Assembly: GCA_947429165.1 (NCBI GenBank) | Contig: CANEON010000001.1 | Location: 1 to 64,000, forward strand | Length of the DNA stretch: 64,000 nt | Direction of reading: 5' to 3' | Source: an uncultured Mycoplasmataceae bacterium | GTDB taxonomy: Bacteria; Bacillota_I; Bacilli_A; Mycoplasmatales; Mycoplasmoidaceae | Part shown: positions 43,628 to 56,378 of the stretch, piece after piece | Layout of the letters: every line of letters begins with the position of its first letter | Numbering within the stretch: the stretch's first letter is position 1 | Program-made: the position numbers and the translations under genes | The notes under the pieces: model-generated | The model's database searches: none | Seen by the model: only the letters and a program-made list of their open reading frames with translations | What the model was told of the DNA's origin: nothing

Positions 43628-43646
43628 GGATGTGCATAGCACATCC
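43628..43646 (+). other. Hairpin between two tRNAs
   Basis: GGATGTGC, loop ATA, GCACATCC: a perfect 8-bp stem with no T tail, so not a terminator. It may be an RNase processing structure. Confidence 0.45.
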
Positions 43647-43654
43647 ATCCCGAT

Positions 43655-43730
43655 GGGGAGTTAGCGCAATTGATAGAGCATCTGATTTGCACTCAGAAGG
43701 TTGAGGGTTTGAGTCCCTTACTCTCCACCA
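43655..43730 (+). tRNA. tRNA-Ala (anticodon UGC)
   Basis: 76 nt with encoded CCA. Acceptor GGGGAGT/ACTCTCC, anticodon stem TCTGA/TCAGA with loop TTTGCAC, T arm GAGGGTTTGAGTCCC. Confidence 0.95.
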
Positions 43731-43733
43731 TGT

Positions 43734-43767
43734 AAAAAGCACTAGGCTAAACCTGGTGCTTTTTTTA
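43734..43767 (+). terminator. Terminator after tRNA-Ala
   Basis: AAAAAGCACTAGG, loop CTAAA, CCTGGTGCTTTTT with more T. Strong hairpin ending the rplM-rpsI-tRNA unit. Confidence 0.9.
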
Positions 43768-43802
43768 TATAAAAATTAATTGAAAAGTAATATAAGTTTT
43801 TA

Positions 43803-43832
43803 CTCAAAAAAAAAAAAAAAACAAAGTAAAAT
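43803..43832 (+). promoter_or_regulatory. Poly(A)-spaced promoter, A16
   Basis: CTCAAA (43803-43808), poly(A) of 16 (43806-43821), CAAAG, then TAAAAT (43827-43832). The 5-nt gap between tract and -10 box is the same as in the two other copies, but with 16 A the -35-like element is 18 nt away instead of 17. Confidence 0.6.
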
Positions 43833-43841
43833 ATAAGTATT

Positions 43842-44684
43842 ATGAAATCTAGAAATAAAAAAATTTTAATGTGAACTTGTACAATAATTCCTATCATTGC
43901 TGTTAGCTTTGGAGGTATTGTTTATTCTGTTGCGGGTAGTAAAAATAATGATTCATATCCAACACAAATGTATCTTGTTGATGAATTAAATGAAATTAAT
44001 GGAATAGATAATTTTGCTAATTTTGATTTTAGTTTACTCAAAGATAATATAGCTTTTGAACCTTCTCATAAATATTCATCATATGTTGATCCGGATCTTC
44101 CTGATGATCCATCACAAATGTATGATTACCATAATGCAATCACTGCTGATTTTGCTAACCATATTAATGATGGACTACCTAATTTTATAAAAGCTTCATT
44201 CTTGTGTTATTTCATGTGTATTTATATGGGATATGCTTTCAGTACAGAAATAGACCAATCATATAAACTTTTAAACGATACATATGTAAAGGATTTTTCT
44301 TGAAATGTTTATAATTTTTCGACAATAAAATATACTAAACATACTTCTCCAGAATCTTTTGATCAATTTTCGTTTAGTGGTGAATTTGAATTGTATTTTA
44401 AAGCTGCTCCATTTGGGACAAGAATCGATGAAGAAGAAATAGATGTTAAAATTGAAGTTTATGATATACCTTTTTCATTTATGAATTTAGTTAATCTTGG
44501 CTTTGTATTTTTGGGCGTTGGATGTAGTTATGATTTCGAAACAGAAATTTGCCATACAGCAACTTATGTAAATGGCTCTTTACAACAAGAAAACGAAATG
44601 TCAGACTTTTATTTATATTCTTTTCCTGGCACTCCTTGAAATGATATTTTTTCTGACATTGATTTATTATTAATGGAAGATTAA
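43842..44684 (+). CDS. Membrane-anchored or secreted protein D
   Basis: 280 residues, no recognised family. One N-terminal hydrophobic segment (residues 8-32, WTCTIIPIIAVSFGGIVYSV) and an acidic outer part. Two inner segments (FLCYFMCIYMGYAF, FMNLVNLGFVFLGVGC) are hydrophobic enough to insert in a membrane or form a core. Start ATG is 9 nt after the -10 box of the poly(A)-spaced promoter. Trp is TGA. Confidence 0.65.
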
Positions 44685-44697
44685 GAAACCAATTACA

Positions 44698-44740
44698 AAT
44701 AAAAAAAACACTGGGTAATCAATCCAGTGTTTTATTTTTT
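44698..44740. terminator. Bidirectional terminator between convergent genes
   Basis: AACACTGG, loop of 9, CCAGTGTT, flanked by an A run on the left and a T run on the right, so it can end transcripts from both sides. Confidence 0.85.
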
Positions 44741-44755
44741 ACTAATAATTCAATA

Positions 44756-46292
44756 TTATTGAATTAAAGTATAAGTGATTGTTAATGGAGTAGTTGAGTA
44801 GATACCGCTTGTAGTACCAGCGAATATAACTTTTCCAGCCTCAAATGTAATTGTTATATCACTTCAGATGAACTTGCTGTATTCGTCACCCATTACTTGT
44901 TTAGCAACAAGTTTGAAGTTGTCCATAGCGAATGGGTCAACACTTAAGTCAGTGTATAACATACCACTAATGTTTAGATCTTTTAATGTAGTTGTACTTA
45001 AATCAACTTTTTCTCTTGTATCAGTTGTAAATTCATAACCAGCAGATGCAGCATCAGCTTTATTGCTCATTTGTGTGTTGAAGAATGGGTTTCCTGACAA
45101 TTTAAGAATTCATTGTCTCATAGAAGTTTCAGTTGATGAACCATCTTCTAATTCCATTCCTCAAGTGTCAGATCAATCGTAACCATTATTTGCAGTTTGA
45201 TCATCTAACTTATTAACAAATCATTCTCTATCATTGAATAATTCAACAATTCTTGATTCTACTGAAATGTTGTCTGGAATAATATAGAATTTGTTGTTAT
45301 TTCCTGTAGATCAAACAGCTTTGTCTGCTAATCATGTAGAACCATCACTAATTTCTGGTCTATATAATTTAACACTAATATCTTTGTATGTGTTTGCGTT
45401 AGCAGGATCATATGCATTATAGTAGTTACTATTTTCAATAGGAACAATTCTCAAGTGAGCATATGAATCAGCAGTCTTGTCTCATAATTTTAATGATTCA
45501 TCTTGGTTAGTTGAAGCATCTTCAGCATTTGCTTTAACACCAAACTTGTTAGTTGTATTGTTTGTACCTCATGGGTTTGTTGAATCATCTCATTTTCAAT
45601 CAACTCATTTAGATGTACCATCTTCTTTAGTTGATTCGTACATTAATTTGGTTTGACGAGTGTTCAATGCAGTATTATCAGCAGATAATTTTTCTGATAA
45701 TTCAATACCTGTTACTGATTGATATTTGTTAATAACATCATCAGAGAAGTTGATATCAGCTTTTGTAATATCAGGTGCTAAATCTTTTAATTCAGATTGA
45801 GATGTGTAGAACAAGAATTTAAAAGAACCTTCGAATCCACGTGAATGTTTAATTGCACTAACTGTTCATTCATAGAAGTCATTTTCACCAGCAACTGGAG
45901 TGTCTTCTGTAATTTCGATGTTGTTAATGAATTGTTTTTCATTATCTTGTAATTCAGTTTCAAAATTTGCATCGCTCAATAAAAGTGAAATAACTTCATC
46001 AATAGTTGGAGCATTTACAAATTGTTGATCAATATAAAATGCTTTACCTTGGAAACCAGTATCAACTGATGTTTGGCCTTTTAAAACTTTAGAAGCTGAA
46101 ACATAATTTTGTAATTTTGAAGCAATTGTTTCAACGTTAAGTTTTGTTCTTGTGAACAATCCAGCAGCGTATAAACCACCAACTGTTGCACCAGCAGTTC
46201 CGAATAAAAAGAATGGTAAGAAGATAAATAAGGCTTTTCTTTTCTTATTCTTCTTGTCTTCAGAATATGTTTTTTTTGTTTTTTTTAGACAT
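44756..46292 (-). CDS. Surface protein E, YxGS/WVDW family, start codon out of frame
   Basis: About 510 residues. Paralogue of proteins A and B: segment EWTVSAIKHSRGFEGSFKF, then KWVDW, and an end module LTITYTLIQ. A single hydrophobic anchor (KALFIFLPFFLFGTAGATVG) follows a Lys-rich N-terminus. The only ATG with a ribosome binding site (AAGGAGAGAAA, ATG 46292) is in another frame: it is followed by TCT and two A8 runs separated by C, and closes after 15 codons. Removing one A would join ATG and the long frame. In this sequence the gene therefore looks switched off, or depends on slippage. Confidence 0.7.
46268..46287 (-). repeat. A8-C-A8 homopolymer tract at the start of protein E
   Basis: On the coding strand the ATG and TCT codons are followed by A8, C, A8 (T8-G-T8 on the plus strand, 46270-46277 and 46279-46286). 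Such tracts favour polymerase or ribosome slippage and replication slips. Confidence 0.7.
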
Positions 46293-46351
46293 TTTCTCTC
46301 CTTAATTTATATATAGTTTATTTATAACACAAATCAGAATATTTATTAAAC

Positions 46352-46378
46352 AAAAAAATCCTAATTCAATTAGGATTT
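46352..46378 (-). terminator. Terminator of LRR gene F
   Basis: Minus strand AATCCTAAT, short loop, ATTAGGATT, then TTTTT. It lies between the stop of F (46385) and the start of E (46292), so E needs its own promoter. Confidence 0.8.
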
Positions 46379-46384
46379 TATTAA

Positions 46385-47677
46385 TTATTTTTTTCTACCT
46401 TTAACAAGTTTTTTTACTCTATTGTAAATAAAAACCGAACCACACACAAGCATTAATATAGCTAACATTAGAGGAATAATCTTTTGATGTAAAGTAATAT
46501 TTTCTGTATAGCTATCAGCACCATCTGTATCACCAGAATGAATTGTTATATTGAATCTTCCGGTTCAGTCGTTTGATGATATAGTAACGATTTTGTTTAA
46601 ATCAGTAGAATCTTTTAATTGTACAGGATATAAATTTAAGTCATCGATTTCAGTAGCTATTTTATTAAAAATATCTTGGTCGTTTATTAACTCTGAAGGT
46701 CATAAATAGCGAGAATCAAATTCAGAATAAATTAAATCATATAAGAAATAATTACTTGTTGGATCAACTGGCGAAAAGTAGTTGTATTTAATGGTTGTAT
46801 CGTTAACAAAATTAAAAGCTTTAAACTTGTTATTAAAATTATTGTTAACAGCATCCACTGTTGTGTTTACTTCTAATTTGTTATTAGAGAATAACAAAGT
46901 TAAATTAATTGCTGTATTAGAACCAAATTGATCAGCGCCTACATATGATAAGTTATTACTATCTAAAGAAATGGTTAATGTGCTTGATGCTGCTAAACCT
47001 GAACCAATATTATCAAAAGTTGATGCCGGAACAGAAGTTAATGAGTTGTTTTGTAACTCAATATTATTTACAAGAGCATATGAAGGTTTTGGTTCTGTGT
47101 TTGCACTATCAGAACTTAATGAAAGATCATAAAGTCACGGGTTAATGAAAAGAGCAGCTAAAAGTTGTTCAGGTGAGTTATTTAAATCTGAACTAGAAAC
47201 AAGTAACGAAGCAAAATTTAAGGTAGTTATCTTTGATAAACGGTTTTCAGTAATTGATTTACCATCATCTGAAATTACTAAAACAGGTTCATTAATACTT
47301 CCTATTTGCAAAGATTTGATAACACTATTAGCAATTGACTCATTAATAAATAATTGTTTAAATGTAATTGATTGTAATTTTCCGTCATCTAAAGTTTTTC
47401 ATAATTTTGGAAAATATGAACCAATACCTTTAGTAATTGTTGTAGGAAAAAACTCTTTTGCAGAAGAAGAATAATTTGGTGCAAAATATTTTTTTAATAG
47501 TCTAAAATCGTTGTTCTCTAAATCTGGAGCTTTAAGTCCACCACAATATTTATCAACTGAAACATTATTGTTTAAATTTAGTACCGTTCTTTGAGTTTTG
47601 TTGGTAGGTAAATTACACAGAGGAACAATACCTATTGTTCCAAGCGATAATAAAGAAATAATTTTTTTAATTTTCAT
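46385..47677 (-). CDS. Leucine-rich-repeat surface protein F with C-terminal anchor
   Basis: 430 residues. N-terminal signal MKIKKIISLLSLGTIGIVPL with Cys at 21, possibly lipidated. The centre has classical LRR units, for example IELQNNSLTSVPASTFDNI and ISLDSNNLSYVGADQF. A C-terminal membrane helix (IIPLMLAILMLVCGSVFIY) is followed by a basic tail (NRVKKLVKGRKK), so the protein is probably held with the LRR domain outside. Ligand unknown; likely adhesion. A TATAAT box 6 nt upstream suggests a leaderless message. Trp is TGA. Confidence 0.7.
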
Positions 47678-47683
47678 ATCTTT

Positions 47684-47714
47684 ATTATAGGAATATGTTC
47701 TAAATATTTAGAAC
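47684..47714 (-). promoter_or_regulatory. Promoter of F with 18-bp palindrome
   Basis: TATAAT (47684-47689) ends 6 nt before the ATG. Upstream, GTTCTAAATATTTAGAAC (47697-47714) is a perfect palindrome placed where an operator or -35 region would be. Confidence 0.45.
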
Positions 47715-47725
47715 AAAACAATATA

Positions 47726-48141
47726 TTATTGTTTAATAATTTTTCTTAAATCATTAAGTTCTTTTTCAAGTCTTGTTTGTATTTTTTCAACCGCTATTTC
47801 TGTTGAGAATGTTTTATTGTTAATTGCTTGTTTAATTTTTTGTTCACGTTTAGCAATAACAGATTCATTAATATTATTGGTAAAGTCGAAGAAATCAGTA
47901 ATAACATTGATTTCGTTGTTATTAGTGTAAAACATTCCTCCATTGATAACCGCGGAAACTCTATTATTTCTAATGTCTCTAATGTAACAAACAGAAGGAA
48001 CAATTGCACCAATTAATGGAGCGTGATTAGCTAATATAGCAATATATCCTGTAGATGTTTTTAGTTCGATTTGCAAAATATCATCTTCAAAGAAGATGCC
48101 TTCTGGAGTATTGATTTTTAACTTAAATCGACTAAATGCCA

Positions 48142-48142
<1 letters not shown>
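47726..48142 (-). CDS. atpC: ATP synthase epsilon subunit
   Basis: 138 residues. Rotary stalk subunit of F1; beta-sandwich N-terminus (FKLKINTPEGIFFEDDILQI, then GYIAILANHAPLIGAI) and a C-terminal helix pair. One-base overlap with atpD (TAATG). Last gene of the atp operon. Confidence 0.95.
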
Positions 48143-50440
<2,298 letters not shown>

Positions 50441-50442
50441 GA

Positions 50443-52035
50443 CTATTTTTTAGTTGTTTTAGCTTGTTTAGTTTTAGAAGCAGAATATTTTAATTCTTCT
50501 TTTGACCCATATTTAGAAACGTCGTAGTTTGAAAAACTTGAGATGTAACTAGATAAGAATTTTTTAAATTCATTTCTAAATTCTTCAATTAATGTGTCGT
50601 CAAAAGCTTGTGTTTTAACTAGTTTCGCACGAGCATTAGTGTTTTTAAAATAAGCAATAGCGTCTTGTTTGAATAATTCAATCTTGTCGATAGGGATTCA
50701 TTTTATGAATCTTTCTTTAATTGCAAACAATAAAATTGCTTCATCTATTTGATCATAAGGTTGGTTTTGAGGTTGCTTAATCATTTGCATAACTCTTTCA
50801 CCGTGTTCAAGAACTCTCTTTGTTTCATTATCCAAGTCACTACCAAATTGACTGAACGCATTCAATTCAGAGTATTGAGCAAGTTCAAGTTTTAATGTAC
50901 CTGCCATTTGTTTAACGGCTTTAATTTGAGCAGATGAACCAACACGGGAAACTGATAAACCAATTCCAATCGCAGGTCTTTGACCAGCATTGAACATACC
51001 TGTTTCCATAAACAATTGACCATCAGTAATTGAAATTACATTCGTAGGAATGTAAGCCGAAATATCTCCAGCTTGAGTTTCAATAATTGGTAAAGCAGTA
51101 ATTGAACCACCACCGTTTTCTTTGTTTAATCTGCATGCACGTTCTAGTAAACGAGAGTGTAAGTAGAAAACATCACCAGGGTAAGCTTCACGACCAGGAG
51201 GACGTCTTAGTAATAATGAAATTGTACGATAAGCAACAGCATGTTTAGATAAGTCATCGTAAATAATTAAAACATCTTTACCTTTAGACATTCATTCTTC
51301 AGCAATTGTTACACCTGTATAAGGAGCAATATATTTCAATGCAGGAATATCAGATGCTGTAGCCGAAACGATTGTTGTATATTCCATTGCATCGTGTGCA
51401 TTAAGAGTTCTTGCTAATTGTGCAACAGAAGAATTCTTTTGACCAATTGCTACATATACACAGTATATGTTTTTACCTTTTTGGTTAATAATTGTGTCAA
51501 TAGCGATTGTGGTTTTTCCTGTTTGTCTATCACCAATAATAAGTTCACGTTGACCTTTACCAATAGGGAACATTGAGTCGATTGATAAGATACCGGTAGG
51601 TAATGGTTGATCAACTGATTGTCTTGTCATAACACCAGGAGCAATCTTTTCAATAGGCATTAATTTCTTAGAAGAAATTTTTCCTTTACCGTCAATTGGT
51701 TGACCTAGCGGGTCAACAATTCTTCCGACTAATTCATCACCAACAGGAACTGATACTACTGTTTTTGTACGTTTAACAACACTGTCTTCAGTAATGTTTT
51801 TATATTCACCTAACATTACGACACCAACGAAATCACTTTCAAGGTTAAGTGCCATACCATAAGAACCATTTTCAAAAAGTACTAACTCATTTAACATGAT
51901 GTTAGTTAAACCAGAAACATAAGCAATACCATCACCTACAGAGATGACTTTACCTTCTTCTTCAAAAGTTGCTTTTGAAGAATATTTATTTATTCTGGCT
52001 TTTATGGTTGTTGAGAATTTATCGCTATTGTTCAT
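50443..52035 (-). CDS. atpA: ATP synthase alpha subunit
   Basis: 530 residues. Non-catalytic nucleotide-binding F1 subunit. Walker A GDRQTGKT, then VYVAIGQK and the arginine-finger region SRVGSSAQ. The C-terminus carries an extra Ser/Lys-rich tail ([15 protein letters not shown]). TGA Trp codons occur at two positions. GGAG ribosome binding site before ATG 52035. Confidence 0.97.
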
Positions 52036-52038
52036 GGT

Positions 52039-52587
52039 TTAACTCCTTTGTTGTATTGGTGCAATTGATTTTTGTTTAATAATTTCTAATTTCTTTTTGA
52101 ATGTGTTATCGATAGACATGTATTTTGATTCGATTTTGATTCCTCCGATAACGCTTGGATCTACAATATTTTCAAGAACTATTTGCTTTTTATATTTTTG
52201 AGTTAAAGCTTTTTTAATGTCATTTAAATGTTTTGGATTTAAAGCAAATGCTGAATAAACTTTAACAAAGTTAATTGAGAAATAATCATCATAGATTGAA
52301 AGGAAACTTCTTAAAATTTTTTCTAAATAATCTCCTCTATTGAAATCAATTATCGTTCAAACAAAGTAAATGAATTTTGTTTCTAGTTTCTTTTGAAACA
52401 TTGATTTAAATACTTTTTTTCTTTGTTGTTTATCAATAGATAAATTAGATAAAAAGTCAGCAAGTTCTGTTTTAGTTAATACGTCAACCAAAAAACAAGC
52501 TTGCTTGTAATAAGTTTTAATTTTCTTTTCTTTTGTTCCTATTTCGAACAATAGAGAACTATATGAATAAATAAAACTTATATTCAT
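52039..52587 (-). CDS. atpH: ATP synthase delta subunit
   Basis: 182 residues. Peripheral stalk cap. Sequence is divergent, as usual for this subunit, but length, helix-rich N-terminal domain, the C-terminal DPSVIGGIKIES motif and position between atpF and atpA identify it. Confidence 0.93.
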
Positions 52588-52589
52588 TG

Positions 52590-53201
52590 TTATTCTCCCT
52601 TATCTTTCTTAACCTGTTCAATAAAGTCTTTTACAAATTGATCAGAATCTTTACGTGATACTTTCTTCTTTAATAAAGAAGTTGTTGCATCAAAAGCAAT
52701 ATCTAAGATTTCTTGATCCATAGAAGAATAGATGTCAGTTTTAATCTTTATTCCTTCATTTACAGCATCGTCTGTAATTTTTTTAGCGTTGTTCTTAGCT
52801 TCAGTTTCGATCTTTTCTTTTAATTGATAAGCTTGATTAGAAGCAACTTCAAGAATGTTTTGAGCTTGACTGTGAGCATTCATTTTTTCTTTTTCAGCAT
52901 CAGCTAATTTTTTTAACGCTTCTTTTCTAGCTTCTTCAGCTTGATTAATTTGATCTTGAATATATTCATTACGTTTACGTAATGTTTCTTTTGAAGGTTT
53001 CCAAACTAATCAAATACATAATGTTAATAAAACAACTGTGGCAAACAAATGAGATAAGAATACTCATAAGTTTGGCATGATTGATTGAATTACATCATCA
53101 GGTTCAACAGGGCTACATGAAGATAGGCCAAAACAAAATGGTGCAACTAAAAATACACCAAAAAAAGTTAAGAATATTTTGTTAAATCCCTTCTTGCCCA
53201 T
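52590..53201 (-). CDS. atpF: ATP synthase subunit b, lipoprotein type
   Basis: 203 residues. The N-terminus (MGKKGFNKIFLTFFGVFLVA, then LSSCSPVEPDD) is a lipoprotein signal with lipobox L-S-S-C, followed by the usual membrane helix (LWVFLSHLFATVVLLTLCIWLVW) and a long charged coiled coil forming the stator stalk. A lipidated subunit b is known from several mycoplasmas. TGA Trp at two sites. Confidence 0.95.
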
Positions 53202-53226
53202 TATGCTTTATTAAAAAAGTAATTCC

Positions 53227-53517
53227 TTATTGAGGAGCTGCAACGAAAATTAATAAGATTGCAACGATCAATGCATAAATAGCAGAAGTTTCTGCAATCG
53301 CACAACCTACGATCATCATTGTACGAATTTTTGATTCAGCTTCTGGGTTTCTACCAACAGCTTCAGCTGCTTTACCGGCCGCATAACCTTGACCAACACC
53401 AACACCAGTAGCGCCTAACATGGCAAAACCAGCACCAATGAAAGCACCTAATTTATCGTTGATTTCACCAGCATCTGCTGATAAATTTGCTATAGTTTGA
53501 ATTAAATCAGACATCAT
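53227..53517 (-). CDS. atpE: ATP synthase subunit c
   Basis: 96 residues. Two-helix hairpin of the rotor ring: GAGFAMLGATGVGVGQGYAAG with the GNxxxG-like glycine pattern, polar loop RNPEAESKI, second helix with the ion-carrying Glu in CAIAETSAIYAL. Start MM, either Met possible; AGGAGAAA upstream. Confidence 0.97.
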   Translation of the reverse strand: MMSDLIQTIANLSADAGEINDKLGAFIGAGFAMLGATGVGVGQGYAAGKAAEAVGRNPEAESKIRTMMIVGCAIAETSAIYALIVAILLIFVAAPQ

Positions 53518-53553
53518 TTTCTCCTATATAGTAATAATTAATTAATATTTAAT

Positions 53554-53559
53554 ATTATA
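53554..53559 (-). promoter_or_regulatory. Possible internal promoter before atpE
   Basis: TATAAT in the 64-bp atpB-atpE gap, 36 nt before the atpE start. An extra promoter here would raise subunit c output relative to a and b. The gap is otherwise AT-rich and featureless. Confidence 0.4.
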
Positions 53560-53581
53560 GTTATTAATTAAATAATAAGTA

Positions 53582-54406
53582 TTAAAGTTTTTTTAAGTTG
53601 GCTTCGTTAATGTTTTTGTTTTCAATAACATTGGCTTGTTCAATATTCTCTACTTCGTTTTCACCTTTTGCTAGAGTTCAATAAACCATGGTTAGCAATG
53701 TGAAAACAAGAGCTTGAATGCAACCACACAATAAATCAAAATATGCATGAATTGGTGCAGCTGTTATTCCTGCTAAGATATTAAACGCTCCAAGGAAAGG
53801 AACACTTTGTGACATATAAGCAAATAGATAAAATCATAAAGACATTACTAGAGAACCAGCAAAAATATTTCCTCATAAACGGAAAGAAATAGAAATTAAA
53901 GGTGTAATTGCAGAAATAACTTCAAGCGGATTAATGAAAACAGGAATCTTCTTACCACTCTTTGTTTTAATTCCAAATGTGAACGTTTTTAAGTATGAAA
54001 GTTTTTGGTATTTAAAAGCAACAACTTGAGTACCGATTCATGTTACTAATCCCATAGAAAGCGTAACAGTTAATGAACCCGTAGGGTTTTCTAAACCAAT
54101 AATACCAATTATGTTTGATAACAAAATATAAGACATTAAATACAAGAAATATGGAGTGATTTTTTCAAATTTTGGTCCTAGAATTTCAATTACTAAAGAA
54201 CGAATAAAACCGATGTAAATATCTATTAAAAGAACAAAGCCTTTTGGTGCTTCATTTACTTTATATTTCTTTTGTTTTACATAATAAGTTATTGCACAAG
54301 TTGCAAGGATAACCATGACAACTAAAATAGTTAAAATTTGTGGTCTTCCGGCATCCATCAAATTTTCATATGGTCTTAGTGCTGAATCTTGTAAATTACT
54401 TGGCAT
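53582..54406 (-). CDS. atpB: ATP synthase subunit a
   Basis: 274 residues with five to six membrane helices. The essential Arg is in ISISFRLWGNIFAGSLV; the C-terminal helix pair region IHAYFDLLCGCIQALVFTLL is conserved. Overlaps atpI by 11 nt. Confidence 0.95.
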
Positions 54407-54857
54407 TCTTTTTATTAATAGTTAATAAAACTACTTGACTTATGATTATATAACAAGGTGAAATTAATGTTCCAACTAATGTTGAATATAGTTCAAAAAT
54501 ATTAGCATTTCCATTACAATTTTTAATGATTAAAATTGTTAATAATGGAATCAAAATTACAAAATATCTAAAGAAATTTACAAGGAAAAAAATGAAATAT
54601 TTTAACCCACTTTTTAACGATTTATTTTTAGATAAACTAACTACTAAATTACCATTTAATTCCATTAAAGAAATTGATAAAACTCCAGTAAAACAACACA
54701 AAATACTTGAGTAAAAATAACAATATTTTTTGGTACAACAAGAGGCAATAAAACAAGAAATAAAATACAAAATAAAAAGAAGCAAACCTATAAAATAGGT
54801 TTTTTTAAGTATAGGACTTGTCTTCTTATTTTGTTCCAAAAATTCTATCTCCTGCAT
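54396..54857 (-). CDS. atpI: ATP synthase-associated membrane protein I
   Basis: 153 residues with four hydrophobic segments and little conserved sequence; position just before atpB and topology identify it. AtpI helps assemble the c ring. The only good start, ATG 54857, lies 32 nt inside the end of upp in another frame, so translation is likely coupled to upp. Confidence 0.75.
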   Translation of the reverse strand: MQEIEFLEQNKKTSPILKKTYFIGLLLFILYFISCFIASCCTKKYCYFYSSILCCFTGVLSISLMELNGNLVVSLSKNKSLKSGLKYFIFFLVNFFRYFVILIPLLTILIIKNCNGNANIFELYSTLVGTLISPCYIIISQVVLLTINKKNAK

Positions 54858-55446
54858 CGCCTAATCCAGGTACAATGTAACCTTTTTCGTTAAGTTTCTT
54901 GTCTACTGAACTTGTATAAATCATTACATCTGGATGAGCTTTTTCAATAACTTTAATTCCCTCTGGAGCTGATAAAATACTTACAAATTTAATTGATTTA
55001 GGTTTATATGTTTTAATGATTTCAATTGCTGCTGCTCCAGAATGTCCTGTTGCTAACATTGGATCTAACAATAGAACATTTGATCCTTTAATACAATCAG
55101 GCATCTTGCAATAGTATTGCACAGGTTTCAATGTTTCTTCATTTCTATATAGACCAATAAAACCAACCGGCGCCTCAGGAATCATATTTTTAAACCCATC
55201 TACCATACCTAATCCGGCACGAAGTATTGGAACTAAAACAATATTGTCTTTTAATTTAAAACCTTTAGTTTTGGCAAGAGGTGTTTCGATGTTGATAGAA
55301 GTAGTATTTAAATCTTTAGTAACTTCATAAGCCATAAACTGAGCTAACTCAGTTAGATTTAATCTAAAATCTCTAGAATCAGTATTCTTATTTCTCATTC
55401 TAGATAATTTAGTTTTAATGATTGGATGATTAATAACTGTATACAT
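54826..55446 (-). CDS. upp: Uracil phosphoribosyltransferase
   Basis: 206 residues, normal. Makes UMP from uracil and PRPP. PRPP-binding LLLDPMLATGHSGAAAI, uracil-binding end YIVPGLGDAGDRIFGTK, and VPILRAGLGMVDG are intact. It lies between the nucleoside ABC transporter and atpI. GAGGT 8 nt before ATG. Confidence 0.97.
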   Translation of the reverse strand: MYTVINHPIIKTKLSRMRNKNTDSRDFRLNLTELAQFMAYEVTKDLNTTSINIETPLAKTKGFKLKDNIVLVPILRAGLGMVDGFKNMIPEAPVGFIGLYRNEETLKPVQYYCKMPDCIKGSNVLLLDPMLATGHSGAAAIEIIKTYKPKSIKFVSILSAPEGIKVIEKAHPDVMIYTSSVDKKLNEKGYIVPGLGDAGDRIFGTK

Positions 55447-55451
55447 TTTTT

Positions 55452-56378
55452 TTACCTCGCAGATTTATCAAATGGAATTCCCTCGTGTTTAGGTGGTCTA
55501 ATCCATTTAGAAAATGAAATTAATATTATCAATGTAATTATATAAGGGAACGAGAATGAAACAGCACGTGGTACACCAAGGTTTGTAAGAACAGAACTTG
55601 TTGATAAAGCTGTGAACATCGCAAAGCAAACTGAAACTAAACTTATTCACTCAACTTTTCAAGCGCCAGCAATCATAATTGCTAATGCTAAGAAACCATA
55701 ACCTTGAGTATTACCAGAGAATTGTTTTACATTAAACATAAAGATTGCTCCTGCAAGTCCAGCAATTGCAGACGAAAGTAAGGTACCAATTCATTGGTAC
55801 TTAAACACACTAATTCCTTGTGAATCAACCGCATTTGGATTTTCACCAACAGCACGATATCTTAATCCAACTCTTGTGTAGTTCATAACTACATACAAGA
55901 TTGCAGTAATTGCAACTACTAACAAGAATAAAATTAAAGAAGATCCATAAATTGAATTTCCCATATATAAGAAATCATTAAAACCAGATTGAAGTCTAGT
56001 ACTTCCTGAATATAGCAATGAACCTAATGGTGCATTTAAGAATGTTGCAAGCGCTACACCAATTAAATTAATTGCAGTACCAGAAATGATATGATTAGCT
56101 TTCAATTTTATTGTTGCAAAAGCGTGCATCAATCCGGTAATCATTGTGGAAACAACTGTTAGTATTAATGGGAATATCATCATTCAAGGACCATAGTTAC
56201 TCATCTTTAATAAAGGTGATGAATAAATAGCAAAGAATAAAGCTCCAAAGCACATCATTCCGTCAATACCAATATTGATGATTCCGACTTTTTCGGCTAA
56301 ATATCCTGATAAAGCACCAGCTAATAAGATAGCTCCTATTAATAATGCATAGTTAGTTATTAATCCTATATCTGCCAT
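55452..56378 (-). CDS. Nucleoside ABC transporter permease 2 (BMP type)
   Basis: 308 residues, about 8-9 membrane helices. Contains the BPD_transp_2 region: EKVGIINIGIDGMMCFGA and the ATP-subunit docking loop with GENPNAVDSQGIS. Partner of permease 1, with which it overlaps by one base. AGGAGG upstream. Confidence 0.9.

Noticed and set aside
53227-54857. atpI and atpE as possible unrelated small membrane proteins
   Set aside because: Subunit c motifs are decisive for atpE, and order upp-atpI-atpB-atpE supports atpI despite its weak sequence.
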